Source of the DNA: Metaphire vulgaris
Taxonomy: Eukaryota > Annelida > Clitellata > Crassiclitellata > Megascolecidae
DNA length: 64,000 nt
Direction: 5' to 3'
Assembly (NCBI GenBank): GCA_018105865.1
Contig: CM030868.1
Span: 947,501 to 1,011,500, forward strand
How positions within the stretch are numbered: position 1 is the first letter of the stretch; every line of letters starts with the position of its first letter. The notes under the pieces were generated by a model. The model saw nothing but the letters and a program-made list of their open reading frames with translations. It had not been told where the DNA came from and ran no database searches. Position numbers and translations under genes: made by a program. Positions 21,187-45,636 of the stretch are shown here, piece after piece.

Positions 21187-22383
21187 ATTACAAGAGAAAC
21201 CAACAGTCTGTTCCACAGAAAAGAAGAAAAGTTTCTCTCAGATATTGAAAGTAATGTCTCTCCAAGAGTGCATCTTATCAAGGATTTGACCAATCTGGGT
21301 ACTGTCAAGAGCCCAGAATTATATGGCGCATATTCAGTTTCTTTATGACGATGGAAATGAAATTGGGAACGCTATTGCACTGATAAAAATCAATGAATCA
21401 CTCATAGGCTCCATATTCTCAGCGTGTTCATAGACTACTAGATAGTAGTCCATGACGTATCCCACCCCCACCCCACCCCCGTACACAGGCCCACATTAAA
21501 TTCTCCAACTTGCCCTAATCTTAAAAAGATCTACAAATATTTACACATAAAATATTCCCCCACCCCGCCCCCAGCCCCCTACTGGCAAGTCGAGTAACTG
21601 AGGCTCTTGAAAAGCTGACTAACCAGACAGTTCTGTCAGCACATACAGCAACAAAGTCTAGTCAAGCCATTCGCCGCTAGGTGGCCTAAAAGACAGGCAG
21701 ATCTATTTATATCATGGACTCCGATTTATATATGGAATTTTTAAAATCTAAAAACTCAACTGGATCTGAGCTGAGATAAATGGGGACGCATTCACCACCC
21801 ACTCACACCTGCACTCTCTCCGAGACAAACCAGACAAAGACATCGACCATTGTATCCCCTATCCCCGCGGTAACAATTCAGTGCAATGTATATTACAGTG
21901 CGTGGTTATGTACTGCAAAGCGCGTGGTTATGTACTGTAAGTTGTATCTCAACTTGACTTACCGTTAAGTATCAGATTAAATTTTACCATAAAAAGTACA
22001 TCAAAATGCTGTACAAAAAACCGTGTTCTATGATAAAATGAAAAGAACCCACAAACATGATGGAATGAAAATAGGAAGACAGCTGCACCCTTACCAGGGC
22101 CAGCCCAATTACTGATGGGGGCTTCACCTGCCCTTCCCTCCCCTCCTCTCCCCCGGGGGGTCATGAAACGCCAGAGAAGCCAAACGTCTGAGATTTGAAG
22201 CAATTCTGTTGTTTGAGATCGAAACGAACCAAAAATTTCTGTCCACCCACCTCGCCCGATGAATTTCGTTTACACTGGGACTGGCTCGAGATGTTACAAA
22301 ATCATGTGTCATTCTACAGCCAAATTCACTTCTGTGTAGGGAACAATGTTTAAAATCACGAAGACACACATAACATACAATGT

Positions 22384-22504
22384 ACTGCAATGTCCCACGT
22401 CATGCGCTACCGTAAACATTGGACGGTATTGGATACAACGTGCCACGGATAGAGCGTACTAAATTTTACGGACCTGCTGAGTACGTTATAATGAAGTTCA
22501 ACTG
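22384..22504. mobile_element. TA-flanked MITE (TTATAACGAAGT family), truncated copy 3
   Basis: It matches the right 120 bp of the element at 10664-10833, including AAATTTTACGGACC and the end AAGTTCAACTG followed by TA. The left end is missing. Confidence 0.75.
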
Positions 22505-22692
22505 TAGTTAACTCCACTGAATTCATGGAAATCCCCACCAAATGCAATGATTAGACAGATTTTCAAATGAATTTCTCAAAATATAGAAATAAAATAAATG
22601 TCTACATGAATTATTAGTAATACATTCACAAACTATTGAACCAGGTATTGAAATAAGGAACTGGATTAATGACATAAAAAGAATTCACCGGG

Positions 22693-22693
<1 letters not shown>

Positions 22694-22750
<57 letters not shown>

Positions 22751-22751
22751 C
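22694..22751. repeat. (ATC)n microsatellite
   Basis: About 19 uninterrupted ATC units. Confidence 0.95.
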
Positions 22752-22982
22752 ACTATGTAAGTTTCACATTTGGCCTATCGCATAAAGCTAGAATAAACAG
22801 AAATATTAACTACCTAATGCATAAATCACTTGTTAAATTGCTAATGGACATAGATTCCCTTGCAGTAGCTATTCTACATCAGCAAATGCAAATAAGTAAG
22901 TAAAGCGTCAAGTATTTACAACAGCAGCCAAGATCTATAGGTTACCTACAAAGACAAACCAAAAGTGAAAGTACCTGTTGTT

Positions 22983-23170
22983 CAGTGTTTATTCTAGCCA
23001 CCTTGACATTGGGGGGAGTTTGAAATGTTTGGGGGACAAGATTTGTCTCTTCACGCTTTGGGGGGAGGGAATTTCCATCCCCCAAGCCAACATATACAAA
23101 TTTGGGGGGAGGGGGAATTTTAAAACTTTGGGGGGAGGATTCCCCCCCCCAAACAGGCCTATAAACAGTG
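22983..23170. mobile_element. MITE with 9-bp target duplication
   Basis: Ends CAGTGTTTAT and ATAAACAGTG (one mismatch as inverted repeats). Flanks CCTGTTGTT at 22974-22982 and 23171-23179 are identical over 9 bp, which points to a Mutator-like element, or to hAT with one chance base. A reverse fragment lies at 62205-62262. Confidence 0.8.
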
Positions 23171-23401
23171 CCTGTTGTTTGAATTTGTTCACATGGTATT
23201 CCCAATGCTAAGAAACACAGGTAGGAAGTGCACAGGTAGGAAGTGACATGAAAACAAGCAGCAATGAAATGAAACAGGCGATTTATATAGCTCTAAATAA
23301 TGTCACGGTCACCATTCTTCGCATGCTTGGAATTTATTATTGTCTGGCAATAAAAATATTTTCAAAAGAGTAAAGTGAGCAGCGGCTTGCAGTGAACAAT
23401 A

Positions 23402-23479
23402 CAGGGTGGTGCAAAAAAACCCGGGAATAGTCACATTAGGTTTGACATTTAATATAGTCCGTTTTTTTGTGCCACCCTG
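23402..23479. mobile_element. 78-bp hairpin mariner-type MITE, copy b
   Basis: CAGGGTGGTGCAAAAAAAC and TTTTTTTGTGCCACCCTG, TA on both sides. Confidence 0.9.
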
Positions 23480-24601
23480 TATATAGGCCTACTTAAAGAG
23501 TTAGGTACCTGAAAAGAAGCAGGTATGAGCGGTACTCGTTCATAAGTAGGGGGTGAGGGGTGGCCCTTGGGGTCACACCAGGGGATCAACATTTTCGACT
23601 GAAAAAAGACACTAAAATTTCCATCAGCTACACCAACACCAACTCTTCAAACGCATTCATCCGTTTAATTGCGAAACGGACGAACCACCACAGCCACCAA
23701 AGACTAATTACACGTCCGCAGGAAAAAATAGTCCAAAAACAGAAATGAGGTAAAAGGCTTGGTCACGTGTTTAACATTAACACACGCACACACACACACA
23801 CACAAAGGCAATGGTCTAATGCCCGAAAAGCAGCAAACAGCTCTTGTACTGAAACCATTACCACACAATATATATTCAATATACACAAACAGATACATAC
23901 TTTCATAGCCGACATATATACGTACGTACGTATGTACATACATACATGCATATGGTATACACTGGTATGTATTGAAATCCTCAATGCTGTATTATGCTTC
24001 AGCTTGAGAAATTGTACTGTTTACACAATGTCTAATAATATGACATCCTGTCATTTGGAAGGGCTGATGCCTTAGCCAAACAGGAAGCAATATAATGACG
24101 CTGTACACTGCCTACAGATAATTCAATTTAGGTTTTACCAACTACAGTAATGTACTTGTAGTGCTACACACTGTGCAAGTTCTTTGTTTAAAACCCAATT
24201 ACATTCTGCCCAGATAAGCCAAGAAAACCAGACCAAAAAGCAAACAAAGACACTACCCTCATCATCTACCCCTCCCCAAAGCACACATACACTAGGAAAA
24301 ATATTTCCAAAGTCACAGGCGGAGAAATCCCGGATAGATACTTTGAAGGTACTGCATACCCTCGGGAAGTACTTGAGAGAAGTGGATAATTACATTTAAT
24401 GGTGAAGAAGATAAGTGAAAATGCCTTGGCACCAAGATTCAAGCATTCAAGGGGATAAAAAATTACATTCGCTTCAACACACAGCACGTCAAAAACATAC
24501 AAAAGCTGAGACGACAAAGTGAAAAGAGAACAGGTACAAGGTCCAGTGCAGCACAATGCCTCGTTAAAAGCTTAATTTTAATTTCTAACCTGACAGTTTA
24601 T

Positions 24602-24639
<38 letters not shown>

Positions 24640-24648
24640 CGGTATATA

Positions 24649-24722
24649 CAGGGGGTGCAAAAAATGGACTATATTAAATGCAAACCTAAATGTGACTAGT
24701 CCGGTTTTTTTGTGCCACCCTG
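24649..24722. mobile_element. 74-bp hairpin mariner-type MITE, copy c
   Basis: CAGGGGGTGCAAAAAATGG and GGTTTTTTTGTGCCACCCTG with TA flanks, set between (AT)n/(CA)n runs. Confidence 0.88.
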
Positions 24723-25944
24723 TATATATATATATATTTATATATATATATTTTATTTATTTATTTATATATCCAGTTGCCTTATCAATTCACTTTACTG
24801 TACATTAAAATAAAACACAGAAATGCCATCACCAACGACTAATGCAAGTGCAAAGCATTGGCCGTTATAAGACTGTTCGTAACTAACTTCAGACAACAAA
24901 AAGCACCAAAAGACTTCTCCCGAAGAAAACTTCGAAAATCCAGGCGGCAATCTAGAAATCTCAATCCTTTCCTAATAACACGGCTACTGTAGCTTGCCGA
25001 TGCTCTAGCCACAATCGTAGAACCAAACGATGATCAACGAACAAACTAAAATATTAAAAATCTATGCCTAGAAAATGCGCCGCTGCTGTTATAACAGTTA
25101 TGCCACATCTATGCATGGATGTTTATTCAGATAGCAAAAAAAACTAAAGAAACCAACTATGCAAATCTACACAAAAACTAGAGAAGCACTCTATAAAACC
25201 AGAGCATCTAAAGTTACTATTGATGTTCAACTTCAGACAGGAAAGACCACTTAGAACTTGTTGGGGCATGTGTTTCCTGTCTACCTTTCCTTTGATTCCG
25301 CTCATAAAAGCCTCCCATTCCGCTTGAAAGAAAACAACATGAACCAAGTCCACCATCTTTTACGATTATCCAAATGCAAGGTCATGTGATATTCACAAAA
25401 AGCCGCGTTTCAACATCATAGCAACAGCCTAGGAAAGCTATAATAAACTAAGGCAGTCGCCCAGTTTCTAGAAACCATGGTTGTTGTCGAGATAATATTA
25501 TTGGCAAGGCGTATTTCTACTCAAATAAGCTGGCATATGGCTGACTTAAAAAGCAAGCAAGCATGTTTTAAAAAAATACAAAATATCTGCCAAAATTACC
25601 AGAAAAATTGTCAGAAATTTTAAAGTAATTCAAGTGAATCAACGATCATTATGCATTTGCACAGTTTAGCAGTCGATGCTGAGAATTCGCGAATTCAGTC
25701 ATTCTCACTAGAAAACCAGTAGAATATTAGAGCCTAACATAGATCTTACATCAGCATCACTGGTGAAGTCGAAGTTCCGTCCGATATTCCAAAAGACACA
25801 GCGGAAATATAATTCCAGTGGAAAGCAAAATTCCTGACTTCTTCTTTTCCTAAGTTTGTCCTAAACTGAACCAATTATTCTAAAGTCAAGTCCAGAATCG
25901 GGTTGCCATGAAGACACGCTGCCATGGCAACAGGGGGGGGCTAT

Positions 25945-27477
25945 TCAATGCGATATCTCCAGGAGACGGAATATGTCCTGGAGCGGCCTCACAAAGTGGA
26001 AATCCTCGCTGGTGCAGTGAGGGCAGGTGACCAGGCGACTGTACTGGCTGAAGAACTGGTAGCCGCCCGGTTCGACGATCTGCCGACAGCATGACTTGCA
26101 CACGAGGCGCCAGGCACAGCACGGAATGGCGGCAAAGATGTCGTATGCATACATCGTGCCGATGATCAGGGTAACGCCGGACCACGGGGACCGGCACTGG
26201 AGGCAGGCGAGCTCGCGGGTCGACCCGCTCAGACACTGCATGCAGATGGCATTGAGGTACAGGCGTCGCGGGTGATGGTGGTCGTTGTTCAACGACGGCG
26301 ACGACGACTGCTGCACGAGGACCGAGTTCACCGAATACTTGTGAGGCGAGAGGAAGAACGTTCCATCGATGAGCGGATACTTGTCGTAGACGGGGAGTGT
26401 CACCTGGCAGACGACGCACGCGACGACGGTCACCTTCAGGAGACTGAGGTTCGTCAGGATGAAGCTGCGCGTCTCGTCGTTGCCGTGCGGCCCCTCGTCC
26501 TCGACCTTGATCTGGTATGGGTTCTGGAGGAGGACCGGGAGATGGCGGAAGGCGGACAGGCTCGTCCGCCTCCAGAAGATGTTCCCGGCGGCGGCCTGTT
26601 CCGGATCAGCGAAGAAGTCGAACTTTCCGCCGGGCCCAGAGCCGCCTCGCAGCTGCTGCGCCGCCGCCACCGTCGCCGCCTTGGAAGCACCCGCCGATGT
26701 CTGCGGCGACATGCCCTCGGAGCTCGGCGGGCTGGAGTTGGTGCTGCACAGGCTCGACGTCCGGATCCTCAGCTGGGTGCGGACGGACTCGACCGGCGTC
26801 TGCAGTCCGGTGGTTCCGGTGGACCCCCGCCGCTGCGGGATCTTCGCCGCCTTGCGGATCTTGCGCTGGCGCTTGTCGGCGTCGGCACTCCGCGACGACG
26901 GCGGGGGGATGTAGCCGAGGTCCTTGCGCAGGTGGCCCTTGGCGCAGTTGCAGTTGCAGGCCTTGAAGGCGAGGTCGTAGCCCTTCTTCGTCCAGAGGTT
27001 CTGCAGCCGTTGCTTGTCGTTCCAGCTACGTGCCCGGCCGCACGTGCGCAGGTAGTTGAACACCTGTCGCTCCCACTCGACGAAACAGTCGCCGTGCATC
27101 CACTCCCCCGCCGAGCACGACTCGTTGTTGCAGACCATCTTGACGGCATCACCGGGGTCTGCCAGGTAGATGACGTCCCTCAGGTGACCGCACCCGCCGG
27201 GCAGGCAACAATAGGTGACAGTGCCTTCTTCGACAGCCTCCTGCTCCCCACCGCCGACCCCGCGGACGTTATCCTCTTCCGGGTCGCCGTGGGGCCCTTG
27301 GGATTCTGGGGCGTTGTGGTGGGGTTCCGGCTCTTCTTCCAAGTTCTCCTCTTCCTCCTCGGCCACCGACGCAGCAGCCCCCGCCGGAGCTAGGGCCCTC
27401 TGCGGCGGCGGCGGCGGTGGCGCAGCGTTCGCCATAGGCAGAGCCCGCGGGTTTGCCCCGATCCTTGGCAGCGGCAT
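25945..27477 (-). CDS. HECA: Headcase protein (HECA), single exon, 510 aa
   Basis: Headcase proteins are cytoplasmic regulators of cell proliferation and differentiation, known from Drosophila tracheal and imaginal cells and as human HECA. Here residues about 85-195 match the Cys/His-rich headcase N-terminal domain (VCNNESCSAGEWMHGDCF, GRARSWNDK, LWTKKGYDLAFKACNCNCAK). Residues about 310-508 match the C-terminal headcase domain (YPLIDGTFFLSP, GTMYAYDIFAA, CPHCTSEDFHFV). The N-terminus is Pro/Ala- and Glu-rich and the middle is Ser/Thr-rich. Length is close to the human protein (about 540). No intron interrupts it, so a retrocopy is possible, but the frame is intact and GC-rich. A second in-frame Met at residue 15 (MANAAPPPP) could be the real start. 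Confidence 0.94.
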   Translation of the reverse strand: MPLPRIGANPRALPMANAAPPPPPPQRALAPAGAAASVAEEEEENLEEEPEPHHNAPESQGPHGDPEEDNVRGVGGGEQEAVEEGTVTYCCLPGGCGHLRDVIYLADPGDAVKMVCNNESCSAGEWMHGDCFVEWERQVFNYLRTCGRARSWNDKQRLQNLWTKKGYDLAFKACNCNCAKGHLRKDLGYIPPPSSRSADADKRQRKIRKAAKIPQRRGSTGTTGLQTPVESVRTQLRIRTSSLCSTNSSPPSSEGMSPQTSAGASKAATVAAAQQLRGGSGPGGKFDFFADPEQAAAGNIFWRRTSLSAFRHLPVLLQNPYQIKVEDEGPHGNDETRSFILTNLSLLKVTVVACVVCQVTLPVYDKYPLIDGTFFLSPHKYSVNSVLVQQSSSPSLNNDHHHPRRLYLNAICMQCLSGSTRELACLQCRSPWSGVTLIIGTMYAYDIFAAIPCCAWRLVCKSCCRQIVEPGGYQFFSQYSRLVTCPHCTSEDFHFVRPLQDIFRLLEISH

Positions 27478-27734
27478 TTTGTCGTAAAACCGGAACGAAG
27501 GCTACTCGCTGATCCTCGTGATCCGTTAATCCTCGGTCCTCTTGATCCGAAACTGTTCCGATCCGTCGAATTTTTCGAAGAAGCGAACAACGAACGACGA
27601 TCAACAACAACGAAATTCACCGAAATGTGGGTCACCGATGGGCGGAGCTTCGCTAAATGGGTCACGATGATTGACGTCGCACTTAGGCGCGTGCGTACGG
27701 AAATAAGGCCATATACCAGCTATGGAACGCCGCT

Positions 27735-27880
27735 TAAGTAAGTAAAGTAAAAAAAGTAAAAAGTAAAATCTCGTAAACTTATACAGCGCCCGGGTGGTAG
27801 TACATCAGTACTATCAGTAGCTGCTTGTTCTTATGCGCTTAATCTTTCTTGAAATAGCTATAGGCAAGATGGGTTGTCGG
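27735..27880 (-). repeat. SINE-like repeat, inverse of 6775-6930
   Basis: AAGTAAAATCTCGTAAA, then ACAGCGCCCGG, GTAGTACATCAGTA and AGCAGCTAC-like blocks appear in reverse order to 6775-6930, with a GTAA/TTAC-rich tail at the left. Confidence 0.5.
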
Positions 27881-29085
27881 CCGGGCAAAGGTCAGTGTGT
27901 CCTACGTCTAAATGCACTCATCAACCACAAAACCCAATAAGACAACAAAACATATCAAACAATTGAAAACCTTCCTTCTTTAGTCCATTAAATTACATTT
28001 AGCATCAGTCGATGGTTGCTCAAAAACGTTAAAAATGTAGTCAATAATAGAGGGCAAGATGGCTGGATGCATTGTGAATTCGCTATCATATTTAGGTATG
28101 TTAAATCCAGCTGCAACTCCAAAATTTTGTATTATTTACTTTATTTAACGGATAACATTTAATACATTTTGCTATTTACATGCATCAAACCTGTTTCAAC
28201 TTAAACTGAAATACATAACATTGGCAATAATTAAATCATTGATATTATTGACACTCCGGCTGTCGATGGATGGTTGTTTACAGTTTACACGTAGGCGTGC
28301 TTCAGTACTATTACTTATTGGCTATTAATAGCCACAGTTTATAATATCGTAAATCAGTGTTTATCCGCTGCACAGGGTATAGGTCATTATCATATTGTAC
28401 GCTAAAGCGTACGCCGCCAGTGTTAAAAAGTAAAAACATTCTGTTCTGAGGAGGGAGGCAAATGTATCAGCCAAAGAGAATTTATAGCGATACAGAGTAA
28501 ATATAATTCAAGGCATAAGAGATAGGGAGTCGCGGTGGGTTTTTATCCCCAGTCTACCAATCGTGTGGCGCTTTTATGCAATAACATTTTCTCACGGACA
28601 TAAATTCGATTCTACGATGGTTATATGGAAAAGTAATGATTAACCTTAACATTTTAGCCAGTTAGTAAATAAGTCAAATCTGGTGGGTTTATGTAGCGCT
28701 ATGAGACCACTGTACTTCCTATTCTTAGGCGCTTAGTATGCTGTCTGCAATGTAATAGTATAGTCGCTGTCATGTGTATCAATTAATATCGTTAAAATCC
28801 CCGTGTACTCATTTTTTAAAGTGTAGATCTGGCCAACCCATGGCCCACTAATTAAAATTTCTAATCATTTAGCGCTTTCTTTCGAAATTCTTTATGGCCA
28901 AAGGTTTATTCATCTCTGCATTCTGTAGCTGACCACCCCTCCCATAAAATATTGTGGATCTTCATTCAATTTCATCAGCAGTATGCCACAGCGTTATCTA
29001 TGATAACCTCGTGAAATCACATACTGCTATATTGTAGCAGTTGCATAGCAACCGACCGCCCTCTGGCGAGCCAATTGTAACTTAT

Positions 29086-29460
29086 TCAATGTGAAGAAAT
29101 GTCAAGCCATTGGTATCTGCACTTCTTCTTTGTGCTCCATATTCCTACGTTAGCGACCGTGGATTTCCATTTTTTCGATCTTGACATCCTCTTCTTAATT
29201 CGATGTTTTTCTTTACTCCCTCTGATCCTTCTCGTAGGCAGTCTACGTAGGTGTTTCTCTGCCTTTCTCTTGCTCTTTCCCCCTCCACTTTTCCGGTTCT
29301 TCAGCCAACTGCTCCAGGCCTCCTTCCTCATTATGTGTCCAAAGAAGGAAAGCTGCCTTTTATGGTTACCATCAGACTTCTTTCTATTCCAAATTGATTG
29401 ACGAGAATGGTGGTCGACTGTCAGTTTGGCATATCTACAGTAGAGAACTGCCACCCCATA
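29086..29460 (-). pseudogene. LINE ORF2 C-terminal remnant
   Basis: The minus frame contains QLSFFGHIMRKEAW and SRSKKWKSTVANVG, the pattern found at the end of many non-LTR reverse transcriptases (YFGHIMR... and W-S-VAN). The reverse transcriptase core is absent, so it is a 5'-truncated dead copy. A hAT MITE was later inserted at its upstream side. Confidence 0.7.
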
Positions 29461-29462
29461 GT

Positions 29463-29719
29463 CAGAGCCGGCTCGTGGGGCCTGCAAAGCCTGCGGCCGC
29501 AGGGGGCCCCGCCGGCCGCAGGTGCCCCGCCGGCCTCGGATATTTAAGAGTTTTCATTTGTCTTATTCTTAAGTAGTATTTGTTTTGTTTTTTGCTCGTC
29601 AGGCCATTTGAAGAGGCAAAAATATATACGGATGACCTTTTTCTGCTCGTCAAGACATTTCAAAAACGTTGCGTTCGTAAAAATGTCAGAGGGCCCCCGA
29701 AAGTCACGCGCCGGCTCTG
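29463..29719. mobile_element. hAT-type MITE with perfect target duplication
   Basis: Ends CAGAGCCGGCTCGTGG and CGCGCCGGCTCTG; flanks CCCATAGT at 29455-29462 and 29720-29727 are identical. Confidence 0.93.
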
Positions 29720-30279
29720 CCCATAGTAATATTACACGGCAGACTGAATATTTGACAGTAAAACACAACTGATACACAAAGTGAAGTGGAAAAACATAGA
29801 AACTCTGGAAATGAATATATTGAAAACTGTATTAATTAACCAGGTGACCATTGTGTTTAAATGCCTCTGGCCTAACAGCAACTGACTAATTGCACTTTCT
29901 GTTTTTATATCATCTGGACAACAGATCCACGGAACTCAATTATTTCTTATATCCATATGGCGAGAACGAGATAACGATTTCCCGAATGGTCTAAGGCCTA
30001 CAGGAGCCCATATATAATGAAAAAGCAAACGCCTGAGCATGAGAAGATTATGCATTCATAATGCGTGTCTAGTTCCAGGGCAACTTTAACTATTGCTACA
30101 CGTTGAATTTTACTGTCACGTGTGTGCGTGTTGCATAGCAACCATAGTCTAGTAGAAACGTCTGTAGATAATTAACAGAACTGCCTCTGCATACAAAAGT
30201 CTTCTTCCGCATCGTTTACTTATTTATTAGACTCGCCGTCTCTCTTATTATTATTATACGAAAATTATAATCATTTCTC

Positions 30280-30816
30280 GAGATCGGCGCCCCGCCCGCT
30301 GAGCATCCCTCGTCTCTCACATGGCCCCCCTCTTCCCCCTACGCCCGGTCGGTCCCCGACCGCCAGACCCCCTCCCCCACTGTCTCCACTCTCCACCCTG
30401 TCCCCGGGCAGTACCGGATAGCCTCGCGGCCGAGAGAGAGGCTGCGCGTATTGATCGGCGTACTTGCATATCTCGGAGACGGCTAGACGGCCGTTCGCTC
30501 TGTCTCTGTGTGTGTGTGTGTGTGTGTGTGTACGTTTAGAACGCGCCATGTTTATTTTTAGCGTCGCCCGTCTATATTTAGCCGTCGGTCTCGGCTATGT
30601 TTAATCTTCAAGGTCGGGTTCTTCGCCCATCTGGCTTCGCTTCGGAGGGAGGTTGGGGTGGGGTGGGGTGGGGGAAGGGGCGTTGCGGGGCAACAGGCGG
30701 AGACCGAGAACGAAAAGCAGACGGACGACCGACCAGCCGAGGGTCCTAGCGGTGAGGCATGCAACCTAGAATGAACGCTGCGGGCCAGACGTTTTAGCCG
30801 TCTGTTCTCCCTCTCT

Positions 30817-30861
<45 letters not shown>

Positions 30862-30932
30862 TCATTCGTCATATGCTCTCCAGCTGTGCTCGAGTGTCGG
30901 GGGTCGATTGCGCGCGGGCTAAAAATCGGATA

Positions 30933-31028
<96 letters not shown>

Positions 31029-31703
31029 GGTAGAGATATGGAAATGATGTATAGACTGAATTGTTGCGGAACGAGCGAGGTCCGCGGTCATTCATGATAC
31101 GCTAAGAACCGAACATAATGCAGACGTTTGGCCCATTCGCCTGCAGCTGATTCTTCGAAGAACTACATTTTACATTTTACGGTCGTCTGCAGAGGCGGCG
31201 CCGGCGACCCCGGCTCGAAGGCGCTCCGGATCGAACTCGGGGTGCAGTGCTCCACATTCCTCCTCCTCCTCCTTCTCCTCCTCCTCCTCCTCCTCGTCCT
31301 CCTCCCCTTCCCCAACTACAGTCCTTCGGTTCCGCTGGGAAGGAATCGAGTGTCTCGTACTTCCTAGTTTGTTAATTTAAGCTACTAAGTTAGTGACCGT
31401 GCCTTGTGTGTTGGTTCGACAGCATTTAGCGTCCAGCGTGGCCATTTATCTAGCGCCGTTCTGCTTCGAGAAGACCGGCGATTAGCGATTACGCCGTCGG
31501 CGACTCCGACGACGCTGGCGACACCTGGCGTCGAGTGTCGCCCGTCGACGGGAGAGAAACGCCATCAGAAGAGTGTTTCGAAGAGGGGGACGGACGAAAG
31601 GGAGGAGGAGAACAGGGGCGAATCCAGGATTATTTTTCGCCTTGATCCGCCCGTCCGGCCACAGGGGCCGAACGGACTGCGACCGGACCCCACTGCATAC
31701 GGT
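30280..31703 (+). promoter_or_regulatory. GC-rich block with CpGs, candidate Galpha-s promoter/first exon
   Basis: This block is clearly richer in G+C and CpG than its surroundings and contains (GCC)n at 30817-30861 and (GA)n at 30938-31025. It ends in a good donor, CATACG|GTAAGA, at 31701-31702. An open frame from ATG at 31404 reaches that donor in phase 1, the phase of Galpha-s exon 2 at 36001. It may be a 5' untranslated exon joined to an acceptor at 33391-33392 (TTTGTTTCCCAG), or an alternative first coding exon. No transcript evidence is available. Confidence 0.4.
30938..31025. repeat. (GA)n microsatellite
   Basis: About 44 uninterrupted GA units; a (GCC)n run lies just upstream. Confidence 0.95.
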
Positions 31704-32017
31704 AAGAGACCGTTCAGACGCTCTGCATCCACACCCTGTTTCCCATTTATCCCAATTTATGTAGTGCTATAACTTCGCAGGATTGCCATCGCAGCTGCTT
31801 TAGCGAATGGACATTCGTATTGGCGTCCCTATAAGGAACATGTTTGCATTAAAAGGCAATTTTGATGTATTTTTAGCGTTTTGTTTGTAAAAAGATTTAA
31901 ATCGATGGCAGACAGTGCATGGCATTTGTTCCCAATGTTAATTCATATAAAAATAATGTATCTTTTAAATAATACCATAAAGTTGGTAGCAAATATTCAG
32001 TGATAGGTACTGTAAAG

Positions 32018-32139
32018 CAGGGCCGACCTTAAGCCTAGACAAACCGGCCTGTGCCCAGGGCCCCGGTTTTCTAAGGGGCCCCGTGATTGGCGATGACCCT
32101 ATCTCGCCCGGGCCCCCGCAAAACGTAAGGCCGGCCCTG
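32018..32139. mobile_element. hAT-type MITE
   Basis: Ends CAGGGCCGACCTTAAG and CGTAAGGCCGGCCCTG; flanks CTGTAAAG and TTGTAAAG agree at 7 of 8. Confidence 0.88.
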
Positions 32140-32595
32140 TTGTAAAGGATTACAAGTTTCGCCTTTTAAATGCCTTTTTGGTGCAAGTTGTTTTTGTCTG
32201 TAGGCGATAATAATTTTTGTGAATTTCAATTGTTTGTTCTGTTTGTTGCAGTGTGAATGAAAATGCATTAATTTTTTCAAAATACAGTTTTGTCAGAACA
32301 GTTGCCCATCAGCTTTTCTCATTGGACTTCCTAGTTTGTTAATTTAAGTCAGTAAGTTAGTGACTGTGTCTTGTATGTTGGTTGAATAGACTACTTTGAC
32401 AGGTTACTAAAACAGTAATACACACACACACACACACACACACACATGATGGGTTTAGGGACCCATTGAGGTTAGTTGCCCTCAAGGGCCCTGGAAATTT
32501 CTCACTGCCAGTATATGACCAGTAGACCTATGCCCTGGTAACTGGACGATTAAGGGGTAGGCAATATATCCATAATGACCCTCTGATAATCAGTT

Positions 32596-32960
32596 AGGTC
32601 TCTTAATTTGTTTCATCACTCTTCTGAATTTTTGCATATCTATAGCCTACTGTAGCACTAGCATTGTCCAATTTCAAACAGAGTATCAATTTTATAATTT
32701 TTTGTGATCTATAAAACCTGACAGAGAATAGATTTCTGAAAGACTTTGTATAGTGTCGTTTCAAATGGTTCATTATTTTTCGTGGCATTTCGAAAGCTCT
32801 AGAAAAAAATTGAGACAGAATATATTGACAATTCTAGTACGGTTTGACACAGCAAAGAGGGGGACACAAGAATATGTGGTTTTAATTCGTTTCATCACTC
32901 TTCTGAATTTTTGCATATCTATAGCCTACTGTAGCACTACCGGTAGACCTTGCATTGTCC
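32596..32960. repeat. Dispersed repeat R, tandem dimer
   Basis: CATCACTCTTCTGAATTTTT followed by GCATATCTATAGCCTACTG occurs at about 32615 and again at about 32895, with the intervening TTTCGTGGCATTTCGAAAG block between. The same module is at 47467-47650 and 61840-62200. No coding frame or terminal repeat recognised. Confidence 0.7.
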
Positions 32961-33450
32961 AATTTCAAGCAGGCCATGTTGGCCCACCCAATATTTGGCT
33001 TGTGGCGCCCTCCATGAGTTAGGAATATTTAAGACCATTGCATTCCATTTGTGAAACGATGTGTATATAGGCAATGAAGAATCGAAGGTTGTTACTATGA
33101 CAACGAATTCTATATGTTTTCCACTGCTAGGTCTAAATCCTGCCAGCATTTGAACTTGCAAGGTTTTGCACAAAAATAGTTATGAGGCTAGAAGTATATA
33201 AACTATTGAGGCATTTAGTTGTTGTTGGGAGTGTTGGAGAACCAAAGGCATATTCCTGATTGAGGTGCCATTATAGAGTAATGGAATGGCACTTATTCTG
33301 CCAATAGGAGTGATGTCATGAGGAGTGACATTAGTGGATGTTTCACTGGATCTGTACAATTGAAACAGAGAAGTTGAAATTTTGTTTCCCAGGAAACGGT
33401 AAGCATTAACCGTCGCCGTGACGACGTCATCATCACTGCTACACAGCGTC

Positions 33451-45636
<12,186 letters not shown>

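Larger units (their letters stand above)
27478..33450. other. Intergenic region between HECA and Galpha-s
   Basis: HECA (minus) and Galpha-s (plus) diverge across this 6-kb gap, so both promoters should lie here. Listed separately: a SINE-like repeat, a LINE remnant, MITEs, a GC-rich block and a dispersed repeat. 27890-29085 and 29730-30270 show nothing I recognise. Confidence 0.6.

Noticed and set aside
26272..27393. Open frame of 373 aa on the plus strand opposite HECA
   Set aside because: It is an antisense shadow of a GC-rich coding exon, Arg/Leu-rich with no domain.
30558..31091. Minus-strand frame with LSLSLS and polyalanine
   Set aside because: It is produced by the (GA)n and (GCC)n microsatellites; no conserved residues.
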